A stretch of DNA of 22,795 bases. Source: Desulfobacterales bacterium. GTDB lineage: Bacteria; Desulfobacterota; Desulfobacteria; Desulfobacterales; UBA11574. A program made the translations under genes and the position numbers. The notes beneath the pieces are model-generated. The model was not told the DNA's origin, did no database searches, and saw nothing but the letters and a program-made list of their open reading frames with translations. The stretch is from positions 1 through 22,795 of the forward strand of contig JAQYVG010000015.1 of the NCBI GenBank assembly GCA_030145595.1, written 5' to 3'. Position 1 is the first letter of the stretch. The number at the start of each line of letters is the position of its first letter. Shown piece by piece: positions 15,357-22,495 of the stretch.

Positions 15357-16865
15357 CTAGCCAGGGTACGCGTTCTCTTCACCCACGGACAGGGCTTGAA
15401 CAGTAAGCGCTTCCGGCCCCTTGCTAATTGTTTCAAGATATTTTCTCATTTCTAGGGCATGATCATGCTTGGGAAACTTTTTAATCAGCAAGGCCATGAC
15501 CTTTCTGGCCCGGGCTTTATTATTCAATCTTTCATTGAGAATTTTAGCTATAAAAAAGTAAACTTCTGCAATCAGAGCGTGCTTTGGATGCACTTTGGTA
15601 AAATGAACGCCGGCATCGTAGGCATCCTGGGCTTTACCGCTTTGCGCCAGAAATTGTGTGATCTCAAACAGGGTTTTGGGATTAGGCGTAAAGCCGGAGT
15701 TATGTCCAATACATTCTTTGTATACTTCATAGGCTTGAGATTTTTGATTTTCTTTGCTCAACAGGTCCAAATGGGTGACGGAGTGAATCAACCATTCAGG
15801 GATTTGCTTGTTTTCTTTTAAAAGATCGGAGTAAATCCTGGAAATATCCAAATTGTTAATTTTCCCCTGGGTTTCATTTTTTATCAATATTATCGCATCC
15901 TCAGTTCGTCCGTCCAATCTTAAAGTGTCTATCCTGTTTAAAAGAGCCTCTTCTGGATCTTGGGGCTCATCTTCCATCTGGGCAGTGACAACTTGGACCG
16001 TATCCTCGGACTTTTCAGAAAAGAGTGATTTGATTTTTGCCCAGAACACGCTTAAAAATGCAATAATAGCCACGATTATAGCTTTCCCTGCTTTGGCCAG
16101 AAATTTAAAAAGTCCGAACTTGGCTGCCCCGGCACCGGCCCCGCCGGCAACCAGAGCTATCAAACCGTATTTTGCAATTTTATCTCCCTGAACATACTCT
16201 GCATAGGATTTCCCTTCTTTATAGGAAAAATTTTCAATGATCTGGCTAAGCGTGGGTTTCAGGGCATCGAGAGTTTCCGGGTCAGTAACCAGGACAATCG
16301 ACATATAACCGTAGCGACCGAGCAGCCGGGTATTATAGTTTACGATCTGCTCATTCTCTGATTCGCCCAGCAGTGCCCAAACCAGATTATGCGATTCTTC
16401 GTCATAATGCGGTTTTTCGTACCATCCAACGACATTTAAAGGAGCAAAACCATTCTTGGCCCGCTGCTTATTGGCATAATCGGTAGCCTTCTTAATAGTT
16501 TTCAAAAGCGCTTCTGAGTCGATGCTCTCCTTCTCATCATCTTTCACATACCCAATCGAGTCGTATTCAAATACGATAAACCAGTTTTCTTCCTCTTTAG
16601 ACGTAATTAATCCGACCTCTTTGTTGCTTGTGGGGTTCCCGATAGATTCCATCAATCTTTTAGTGTCGCCGGCACCTGCAAATATTGCATCACTGCCGAT
16701 AAACGTATGGGCGATATCATTGCCCAAATCTACAAATCCAGACCCTTCGATCCAGTTCAACGGCGGCTGTTGAGAGAAGCCGGCCCCGGGCATAAAAAAA
16801 AGAATAAGCAGGATAAAAACAAAGCCTCTTACTAATTTGTTTAAAGGTTGATCTATGATATCCAT
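15357..16865 (-). CDS. DUF2167 membrane protein with C-terminal TPR-like extension
   Basis: 502 aa from the ATG at 16865, chosen because GGGAGGA precedes it; an ATG eight codons upstream lacks such a site. An N-terminal hydrophobic helix (about 11-25) acts as signal or anchor. Residues about 40-230 match DUF2167 as I know it, including FEYDSIGYVKDDEKE, VVGWYEKPHYDEESHNLVWAL and RLLGRYGYMSIVLV. Two glycine/alanine-rich hydrophobic segments follow (about 233-252 and 267-282). The remaining 200 residues are helical and repeat-like (DGRTEDAIILIKNE, AQSGKAQDAYDAGVHF, HPKHALIAEVYFFIAKIL), resembling tetratricopeptide repeats. Most DUF2167 proteins I recall are about 300 aa and lack this. Function is unknown; it is probably an inner-membrane protein. 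Confidence 0.85.
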   Translation of the reverse strand: MDIIDQPLNKLVRGFVFILLILFFMPGAGFSQQPPLNWIEGSGFVDLGNDIAHTFIGSDAIFAGAGDTKRLMESIGNPTSNKEVGLITSKEEENWFIVFEYDSIGYVKDDEKESIDSEALLKTIKKATDYANKQRAKNGFAPLNVVGWYEKPHYDEESHNLVWALLGESENEQIVNYNTRLLGRYGYMSIVLVTDPETLDALKPTLSQIIENFSYKEGKSYAEYVQGDKIAKYGLIALVAGGAGAGAAKFGLFKFLAKAGKAIIVAIIAFLSVFWAKIKSLFSEKSEDTVQVVTAQMEDEPQDPEEALLNRIDTLRLDGRTEDAIILIKNETQGKINNLDISRIYSDLLKENKQIPEWLIHSVTHLDLLSKENQKSQAYEVYKECIGHNSGFTPNPKTLFEITQFLAQSGKAQDAYDAGVHFTKVHPKHALIAEVYFFIAKILNERLNNKARARKVMALLIKKFPKHDHALEMRKYLETISKGPEALTVQALSVGEENAYPG

Positions 16866-17029
16866 CTTTATCCTCCCGGAACTAATCATTCTTTACTTAA
16901 ATGCTCACTTTCATCACGTAATCAACTCAAGCGTTTTGCTCAAATCGATGAACTACTGCACTTTTTTATCTTATCGCCATTTTTATTAATAACTTGAGCA
17001 AAAAAATCCTTTGTACTGAAGATCCCTGC

Positions 17030-17077
17030 AGTCCCGGTAGCGGGACTTTCGCTACATTACGACAAGGCTTCGGCAAG
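17030..17077. repeat. Hairpin plus copy A of a dispersed repeat
   Basis: AGTCCCG (17030-17036) pairs with CGGGACT (17041-17047). It runs into TTTCGCTACATTACGAC (17047-17063) and GGCTTCGGCAAG. The same word order recurs, diverged, at 22222-22251 (TTTCGCTATGTTACGAC, GCTTGGGGAAG). This is the main recognisable content of the 380-nt gap 16866-17245. The rest is AT-rich, plus a GAGCTCGGCGCAGGCTGAACG stretch near 17183. Confidence 0.5.
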
Positions 17078-17245
17078 TTGAGTCGAATCGGGGTATAATA
17101 TTACTCTTAGAAAGGAAGCTTTTATTCTTAATTATATGCAGAATGGTGTAAAGGATAACAAAGACGAGCACCCGACTCGGCTGAGCTCGGCGCAGGCTGA
17201 ACGGGGAACTTTGAACTGTGAACGTCTACCTTTTTTCTATTCGTA

Positions 17246-17746
17246 TCATTGATGACGCGTGTGGCAGTCATCCAAACATCTTACACATTTTTCCGGGTCT
17301 AACTTGCCGGATGAACAATAATCCAAAAATGCTTCAACCCAGTCCTTGCCCGCCCTGGGGCATTTATAGATAAAATCAAAGAAAAACAATAGTTTTTCCA
17401 ACGATTTATTGTCAATAACATGCTCCATGCGGCAAGCTGTTAATTCTGCCGTTTCTTCATCAAGCTGCAGAATCATTAACAGAAAATCTCTGAGTACAGC
17501 ATGCCGGTGTGTGATTTCTTTGGCAAGCTTTTTGCCTTTTGGGGTTAGGGTGATAAAGCTGTACGGTTCATAATTGATCAGATTTTTTTCTTTCAGGTTT
17601 TTCAGGGCACTTGTAACAGAACCACGCTGGACTTCCATTCTTGCGGCAATATCTTTTGCCCGGGCCACTTTTTGGGACTGTTCTAATTTAAGTATTACCT
17701 CAAGATAGTCTTCCAGACTTTCTGAAAGTTTATCACTTTTCTTCAT
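17246..17746 (-). CDS. DtxR/MntR-family metal-dependent transcriptional regulator
   Basis: 166 aa. The winged-helix DNA-binding domain (about 5-75) begins SESLEDYLEVI and includes the recognition region RGSVTSALKNL. The dimerisation/metal domain has D13, E16, H82 and the triad C105, E108, H109 (ACRMEH). The Cys at that place matches iron-sensing DtxR (C102, E105, H106) rather than MntR, which has Glu. No C-terminal SH3/FeoA domain is present; instead a Cys-rich tail (C129, C144, C154, C157, C161) follows. AGGAGG precedes the ATG. It is divergent from feoB and is the likely iron-dependent repressor of it; the metal is inferred, not shown. Confidence 0.93.
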   Translation of the reverse strand: MKKSDKLSESLEDYLEVILKLEQSQKVARAKDIAARMEVQRGSVTSALKNLKEKNLINYEPYSFITLTPKGKKLAKEITHRHAVLRDFLLMILQLDEETAELTACRMEHVIDNKSLEKLLFFFDFIYKCPRAGKDWVEAFLDYCSSGKLDPEKCVRCLDDCHTRHQ

Positions 17747-17775
17747 ATTGCCTCCTACCCGCGTTTTGGCTCCAG

Positions 17776-17802
17776 TTTATACCATCTTAAATGTTAAGTC
17801 AA
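17776..17802 (-). promoter_or_regulatory. Promoter of the DtxR-type regulator gene
   Basis: On the minus strand TTGACT (17802-17797) is followed, after 15 nt, by an extended -10 TGGTATAAA (17784-17776). The spacer contains TTAACATTTAA, a symmetric site that could be an operator. Transcription would begin about 20 nt before the AGGAGG site. Confidence 0.55.
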
Positions 17803-17835
17803 TGCATATATAGTATCTGTAATCTATCTTTTTTC

Positions 17836-17865
17836 TTGACATTATATATTGTTTGGCTTATCTAA
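17836..17865 (+). promoter_or_regulatory. feoB promoter with possible DtxR-like operator
   Basis: TTGACA (17836-17841), a 17-nt spacer, and TATCTA (17859-17864, weak -10). TTTGGCTTATCTAA at 17852-17865 covers the -10. It agrees at about 9 of 14 positions with the DtxR-type half-symmetric site TTAGGTTAGCCTAA, as expected for iron repression. The leader to 18011 is AT-rich and contains repeated TTTTAGATT and CTTAAA-type words. Confidence 0.45.
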
Positions 17866-18011
17866 CTATATTGGGTGGTCATAAAATTGATGAGTTCGCA
17901 AAAAGTCTCATGCATCACGTTTTAGATTTTAGATTTATTTACGAATACTTTAAACTTAAAACCTAAACTTAATACGTTTGTAGAAAGAAGCTCAGGAGGT
18001 ATGTAGTATAA

Positions 18012-20000
18012 ATGATGGAATCACCAGAGATTAAAACCCACGGAACGGGATATAATAAGGGGAAACAAGGCGTTGTCGTTGTCGGCAACATGAATGTGGG
18101 AAAAACCAGCCTGTTTTCAAGAATATGCGGTAAAGCAACAATGAGAATTAATATACCCGGCAATACGGTTTCCATCAATACCGGACGTATCAAAGGAACT
18201 GATATGGATGCGTTTGATACACCCGGTATTTACTCGATATTTTCGAACAACGAGGACGAGAGGGCTTCCAGAGATATCCTTCTGCCCCACAAAACCGACT
18301 ATGACATTCAGGGAATTATTTTGATGGCAGATGCGAAACACATGAAACGTTCCATCGCTATTGCCCTCCAATATGCAGAGTATGGCCTTCCAATGCTCCT
18401 TAACATCAACATGATTGACGAGGCAACATCTCGCGGGATTGAAATCGATTACGACAAACTTACGGAAATTCTCGGTATCGATGTCTGTACTACTATTGCC
18501 AGGGAGGGGATCGGGGTTCAAAAAGTAATCGCAAATCTGGCGGATATGAGAACAGCAAAAAATCTAACCAAGTACCCGGACTGGATTGAACAGTTTCTTG
18601 AAATAGTATCAAAACTACTCAAAACGGATGATATCTCCCCAAGAGCCATAGGTCTCCTGTTGCTTACAGGAGACAGTGGGATTGAGGAATGGATCGAAAG
18701 CAAATTCGGCCCGGGGATGCTGGAGCAACTCAAGGACCTGGCCGAAGAATACCGCAAAGAGGAGCAGGCGTCGTGCAGAATTCTTTTTGCAAACCTGTAC
18801 AATAAAAAAGCCGAACAGATTATTAATACGGTTCAAAAGACAGAACCGCCCGCCAAAAGTCCTTTCATTGTGAGGTTTGGGGACTGGTGTACTCAGCTTT
18901 CCACGGGAGTCCCTATCGCCATAGCTGCATTGTATATCGTGTATTTGTTCGTAGGATCCTTTGGAGCAACATTATTGGTCGACACTATTAACGGAGTCAT
19001 TTTCGAAGGTTATTTGATCCCATGGACAACAAAACTTGTTACTCCCATACCCAGTGCCTTCATACGGGATATGGTTGTGGATCCTGATTTTGGAATTCTT
19101 CCAACAGGGGTTTTTTTGGCGCTGGGATTGGTATTGCCGGTGCTTTTTTGTTTTTATATCGCCTTTGGAATACTTGAAGACTCAGGATATCTTTCCAGGC
19201 TGTCAATCCTGCTCGACAAAGTTTTCCAGAAAATGGGTCTTAACGGAAAAGCTGTCATCCCGCTTGTAATGGGTTTTTCATGTGTAACTATGGCTATCCT
19301 CACCACACGTATGCTGGATACGGAAAAAGAAAAAAACATCGCAACATTTCTCCTTCTACTCGGGATGCCCTGCGCTCCGCTGCTGGCGGTTATGTTCATC
19401 ATATTAGGCAAAATGCCTTTATCAGCTTCAATTACTGTTTTTGGATTGATCTTTTCTCAAATTATTATCGCCGGAATTATTGTAAACAAAATATTGCCGG
19501 GCAGACGAATTCCGCTTTTAATGGAAATTCCACCCATGAGACTGCCTAAGCCTCTTCAAATATTGAAAATGTCTGCCGCAAAAACATACTTCTTCATGAA
19601 AGAGGCTGTCCCTGTCTTTATTATGGCATCGCTTGTTGTCTTTCTATTCGAGAGAATGGGTGGACTGGCAGCATTAGAACGAGCGGCCGAACCTGTAATC
19701 CATGGTTTCATGGGGCTTCCAGTAAAGAGTGTGCAGGTATTTATTAAAACATTAATACGAAGAGAAAGCGGTGCTACAGAAATTGAGCATCTCAGCAGCA
19801 TTTATGACAATGTTCAGCTGGTTGTTAACTTGTTGGTGATGACCTTTCTCACACCCTGTATGAACGCAATTATTGTTTTATTCAAAGAACGTGGGAGCAG
19901 AGCAGCTATCGCCATCATGGGTACCGTTATGATTTATGCGATACTCACCGGAAGCATGGTAAACTATACCTGCCGTTTATTAGGTATTACGTTTTCGTAA
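18012..20000 (+). CDS. feoB: Ferrous iron transport protein B (variant)
   Basis: A 662-aa inner-membrane Fe(II) transporter with a cytosolic GTPase. G1 is GNMNVGKT (25-32), G3 is DTPG (69-72), and G4 is NMID (133-136) instead of NKxD. A helical domain leads to the membrane part from about 298, with several hydrophobic helices. ILEDSGYLSRL (387-397) is typical. The gate motif reads GFSCVTMAILTTR with Cys424, and the second Cys motif is GMPCAPLL (Cys454). Classical FeoB has GFGCNVPAIMATR and SCSARLP, so this belongs to a divergent subtype. AGGAGG lies 12 nt before the ATG; a second ATG is adjacent. No free-standing feoA is seen; a FeoA-like domain is fused to the regulator downstream. Confidence 0.93.
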   Translation: MMESPEIKTHGTGYNKGKQGVVVVGNMNVGKTSLFSRICGKATMRINIPGNTVSINTGRIKGTDMDAFDTPGIYSIFSNNEDERASRDILLPHKTDYDIQGIILMADAKHMKRSIAIALQYAEYGLPMLLNINMIDEATSRGIEIDYDKLTEILGIDVCTTIAREGIGVQKVIANLADMRTAKNLTKYPDWIEQFLEIVSKLLKTDDISPRAIGLLLLTGDSGIEEWIESKFGPGMLEQLKDLAEEYRKEEQASCRILFANLYNKKAEQIINTVQKTEPPAKSPFIVRFGDWCTQLSTGVPIAIAALYIVYLFVGSFGATLLVDTINGVIFEGYLIPWTTKLVTPIPSAFIRDMVVDPDFGILPTGVFLALGLVLPVLFCFYIAFGILEDSGYLSRLSILLDKVFQKMGLNGKAVIPLVMGFSCVTMAILTTRMLDTEKEKNIATFLLLLGMPCAPLLAVMFIILGKMPLSASITVFGLIFSQIIIAGIIVNKILPGRRIPLLMEIPPMRLPKPLQILKMSAAKTYFFMKEAVPVFIMASLVVFLFERMGGLAALERAAEPVIHGFMGLPVKSVQVFIKTLIRRESGATEIEHLSSIYDNVQLVVNLLVMTFLTPCMNAIIVLFKERGSRAAIAIMGTVMIYAILTGSMVNYTCRLLGITFS

Positions 20001-20015
20001 ACATTACAAATTGGC

Positions 20016-20031
20016 TTTACCGAACGGTAAA
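20016..20031. terminator. Short hairpin after feoB
   Basis: TTTACCG (20016-20022) and CGGTAAA (20025-20031) are perfect complements with a very tight loop, 16 nt past the feoB stop. There is no T-run after it, so termination is doubtful. Confidence 0.3.
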
Positions 20032-20130
20032 TAAGGGGCTTTGTAAGCGTTCAGCAACTTAGGCACATGACAAGTGACAAAAAGACTTTTGCGTATTATA
20101 ATCTTAGTGCCTTCCCGCCGGCCAAGCTCC

Positions 20131-20164
20131 TCCGCCGAAGCTTCAGCGCTCTGGCAAAGGCGGA
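20131..20164. repeat. GC-rich palindromic repeat between feoB and the FeoA-domain regulator
   Basis: TCCGCC (20131-20136) and GGCGGA (20159-20164) flank GAAGCTTC, with CGCCGG just upstream. This GC-rich patch stands out from its AT-rich surroundings. It resembles the short Gly/Ala-rich-looking intergenic repeats found in many copies in related genomes (from memory). It weakens the case for a simple feoB-regulator operon. Confidence 0.4.
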
Positions 20165-20213
20165 AGTCTTGTGCGGCGGACAGGTGTGGCTGAACTATTA
20201 AGGAGATTCAATT

Positions 20214-20879
20214 ATGCTGAATGAGAAACAAGAAGAAATTATGGAAGCTATCTGGTGCGCCGGTGAAAACAAGAACTATTCCATCGACGCCATCAAGAAG
20301 AGATGTATCGTCGCTTTTACTGAAGCTGACCTTGCAGAGCTTGAAAGGCAGGACCTGATCGTCTCCCATGCCGACAAGATCCTTCTCTCGGGTGAGGGTA
20401 AACTTATAGCCGAAGCAATTATGCGGCGGCATCGTCTGGCCGAGGTGCTGGTGTCGAGTATTCTTAGACTCAAAAATTCCTCTATGGAAGAAGTTGCCTG
20501 CAAAGTAGAACACTGCCTGGAGCCTGAAGTCGAAGAAGCTATCTGCACGTTGCTGGGGCATCCGGAGATCTGCCCGGACGGAAAGCCGATTCCGAAAGGC
20601 AAATGCTGCAAAAAAAAGCTGAATAAAATTAGCAGCACCGTGGTCAGCTTAAGCGAGCTCAAGCCCAGCGAAAGCGGCAAGATCACGTACATTAAACCCG
20701 GCAACCATTCCAATTTACATCAACTGCTATCCTTTGGGCTGCAACCCGGTGTTGTTGTAGCTGTACACAGAACAAATCCTGCCTTTTGTATTAAATTTGA
20801 AAACACAGAGCTGGCCCTAGATGCAGCGATAGCCGATAATATTTTTGTCTGGAAAATAGAAAATGAACAACTTACGTAA
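20214..20879 (+). CDS. DtxR-family regulator with C-terminal FeoA-like (SH3) domain
   Basis: 221 aa. The N-terminal winged helix (about 1-65) is less canonical than in the other regulator. The metal-binding/dimerisation region has H73 and C96, E99, H100 (ACKVEH). GHPEICPDGKPIP (115-127) follows, a DtxR-family signature, then a Cys/Lys patch (C131, C132). Residues about 142-217 form a FeoA/SH3 fold (SLSELKPSESGKITYIKPG, FGLQPGVVVAVH). AAGGAG lies 8 nt before the ATG. It follows feoB on the same strand after 213 nt, so it probably senses iron. The C-terminal domain might also stand in for FeoA in transport, which is inference. Confidence 0.9.
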   Translation: MLNEKQEEIMEAIWCAGENKNYSIDAIKKRCIVAFTEADLAELERQDLIVSHADKILLSGEGKLIAEAIMRRHRLAEVLVSSILRLKNSSMEEVACKVEHCLEPEVEEAICTLLGHPEICPDGKPIPKGKCCKKKLNKISSTVVSLSELKPSESGKITYIKPGNHSNLHQLLSFGLQPGVVVAVHRTNPAFCIKFENTELALDAAIADNIFVWKIENEQLT

Positions 20880-20931
20880 AACTGCCAGCCTTCTATAAAT
20901 TGTAGCCTGCTGTACCGGAGATCATCTGCTG

Positions 20932-21165
20932 CTATAAAGTAAAGTTTTCTACTTTCTCATAAAATGACGGTGAAAGCGAGTAATACGGATAATCGCTCCC
21001 CGGTGATAACAGCACTTCGGTAACAGCTTGTTGTTCCTTTTTATGCTGGCATTTCAAACAAGACCAGTATTCCCAGTAACGTTTAGCGGCATGATCCAAA
21101 CAACCGTTGTAATGAGGGCAAAAGACATTTCTGTGGCCTTGGGCGCGAAGCGGATTTTGGTCCAT
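20932..21165 (-). CDS. Small Cys-rich (zinc-ribbon-like) protein, function unknown
   Basis: A 77-aa protein from the ATG at 21165, which has AAAGGAG 7 nt upstream; the frame is open 13 codons further but without such a site. C16-x5-C22-x13-C36-x2-C39 with several Trp, His and Tyr between suggests a metal-binding module (FCPHYNGCLDHAAKRYWEYWSCLKC). I have seen similar uncharacterised proteins in sulfate reducers but cannot name a family. It lies 118 nt downstream of the HTH-receiver gene on the same strand, so the two could be co-transcribed. Confidence 0.7.
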   Translation of the reverse strand: MDQNPLRAQGHRNVFCPHYNGCLDHAAKRYWEYWSCLKCQHKKEQQAVTEVLLSPGSDYPYYSLSPSFYEKVENFTL

Positions 21166-21283
21166 GGTTGATCTCCTTTGCTTAAATGAACATCTAAAAG
21201 ACAAATCATCCTTTACTGATAGAAGTGTTACAAAACTCCAATTAATGTATTATGGTTTATTTACGTACATTTAGAATTATATA

Positions 21284-21847
21284 TCACTCGCTTATTAGAT
21301 CTTTTACGTTTTTAAGCAGCACACTCTTTCCCACAGGTTTTACCATATAGCCATCAGCGCCGGCACGCATGATTTGTTCCTTATTTTCTTTTGAATCAAA
21401 ACCGGTATAGACTAGTATTTTTATATGAGAAGTATTCGAGTTCTCCTTGATTTGCTTGCATACTTCAAAGCCATCCATCCCCGGCATAAATAGGTCCAAA
21501 ATTATAAGGTCCGGTTTAAACTGCATGATTTTAGTTCCGGCTTCGAAACCGTCGGATGCCGTTTCTCGCCGATATCCATTAAATGACAGCATTTTGTTAA
21601 GTAATTTTCGAATCGCTGGATCGTCATCAACAATCAGAATCTTTTTTCCTTGAGAAAATTCGGCGACCGGTAGATGTTTCATTCTTTTTTGAATAAAAGA
21701 TTTTAGATCTCCTTCCCGGATTTTAAATTGACCCCCCGGGGTCAGGAAGGCTTCCAGTTTTTCAGACTTAACCCATCTCCACATGGTCGTCCGGCAAACG
21801 GAACAGATTTTGGCGGCCTGTGGAATTGTGCATAAATTATTTTTCAC
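21284..21847 (-). CDS. Response regulator with N-terminal MerR/excisionase-like HTH
   Basis: 187 aa. Residues 5-52 form a helix-turn-helix of the excisionase/MerR type (TIPQAAKICSVCRTTMWRWVKSEKLEAF, then PGGQFKIREGDL). A receiver domain covers about 68-187: acidic pocket D74-D76 (VDDD), phosphoacceptor D118 (LDLFMPGMDG), T138 and K160-P161. The usual order (receiver first) is reversed. The frame stays open 48 codons upstream through a 9-nt tandem repeat, giving a low-complexity AFQAFQ stretch. I take the GTG at 21847 because AGGGGAG lies 8 nt before it and the HTH starts right after. No sensor kinase is adjacent, so it is an orphan regulator. Confidence 0.88.
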   Translation of the reverse strand: MKNNLCTIPQAAKICSVCRTTMWRWVKSEKLEAFLTPGGQFKIREGDLKSFIQKRMKHLPVAEFSQGKKILIVDDDPAIRKLLNKMLSFNGYRRETASDGFEAGTKIMQFKPDLIILDLFMPGMDGFEVCKQIKENSNTSHIKILVYTGFDSKENKEQIMRAGADGYMVKPVGKSVLLKNVKDLISE

Positions 21848-21881
21848 TTGAAAAACTCCCCTTGCCAAATACAACAACGAT

Positions 21882-21962
21882 GCGTGTAACGCTTGGAACG
21901 CTTGGAACGCTTGGAACGCATGTAACCTTTGTAACGTGTGGAACGCTTGCAACATGTGAAAC
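21882..21962. repeat. Nine-unit 9-nt tandem repeat in the HTH-receiver leader
   Basis: Nine consecutive 9-nt units, each ending AAC on the plus strand, run from 21882 to 21962. Three are identical GCTTGGAAC; the others are variants such as GCGTGTAAC, GCATGTAAC, GTGTGGAAC and ATGTGAAAC. The array ends at the predicted -10 element and stops 35 nt before the GTG, so it makes up most of the 5' leader. Confidence 0.9.
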
Positions 21963-21988
21963 ATATGCCGGCAAAAATGATTTGTCAA
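21960..21988 (-). promoter_or_regulatory. Promoter of the HTH-receiver gene
   Basis: On the minus strand TTGACA (21988-21983), a 17-nt spacer, and TATGTT (21965-21960). This is a good sigma-70-type match, and transcription would start inside the 9-nt repeat array. This also supports a start codon downstream of the array. A T-rich tract lies just upstream of the -35. Confidence 0.6.
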
Positions 21989-22221
21989 CAAAAAAAATAG
22001 GTTGTAGATATTTTTTGTGTAAAATGAAGTGGGTTTAAATCAATTCAGGGAATAATTGGCATTTTTTTTGGGGGAAGGTGTTTTTGATATGCCAGACCAT
22101 GCTTGCCAGCTTTGGGCAGCCTGTTTTTTTATATATAACAATTATAACAGCATGTTGAGGCGTGTTCTGATAGTTTCTCAGTTCGGCAAGCCAGATATCT
22201 CCGACCCCTGCCGAACGGAAT

Positions 22222-22251
22222 TTTCGCTATGTTACGACGAGCTTGGGGAAG
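22222..22251. repeat. Copy B of the dispersed TTTCGCTA repeat
   Basis: TTTCGCTATGTTACGAC followed by GCTTGGGGAAG matches, with substitutions and one gap, the segment at 17047-17077. It lies inside the 648-nt gap 21848-22495. A 114-codon plus-strand frame across it shows no protein-like features. Confidence 0.5.
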
Positions 22252-22301
22252 CTATTAGATTTGGGTGCAGATATTCTTCTCTCCCAAAACCATTGAATTT
22301 C

Positions 22302-22475
22302 TTAGACAGGATAACAGGCCCGCCCTGGCGCGACTCGTTCGCATATATTGATCGAGCCTATACATTAAAACTTAACTTTTTGAGTATAGAGTATTGGTGA
22401 TCGGTCTGGGCCAGGGATAAACAAGATTATTTTTTTCCTGTTATAATATCAAGTCTAGCCTGTTATCCTGTCAAA
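22302..22475. mobile_element. MITE-like segment with 15-bp perfect terminal inverted repeats
   Basis: GACAGGATAACAGGC (22305-22319) is the exact reverse complement of GCCTGTTATCCTGTC (22458-22472); CTT on the outside also matches. The 138-nt interior is non-coding and AT-rich apart from one GC patch. The size, the inverted ends and the lack of an ORF suit a non-autonomous element. ACAGGAT-type words are also a common simple repeat in bacteria. Confidence 0.5.
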
Positions 22476-22495
22476 GATAGCTGAACTGTTACAAA

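Noticed and set aside
21882..21962. CRISPR-like array
   Set aside because: The units are 9 nt and contiguous with no spacers, so this is a simple tandem repeat.
21848..21991. 48-codon upstream extension of the HTH-receiver protein
   Set aside because: It is a translated 9-nt repeat that includes the predicted promoter -10 region. A GTG with a good ribosome binding site follows.
22056..22400. 114-codon plus-strand frame near the right edge
   Set aside because: It crosses copy B of a dispersed repeat and one end of the MITE-like segment, and lacks a convincing start or motif.
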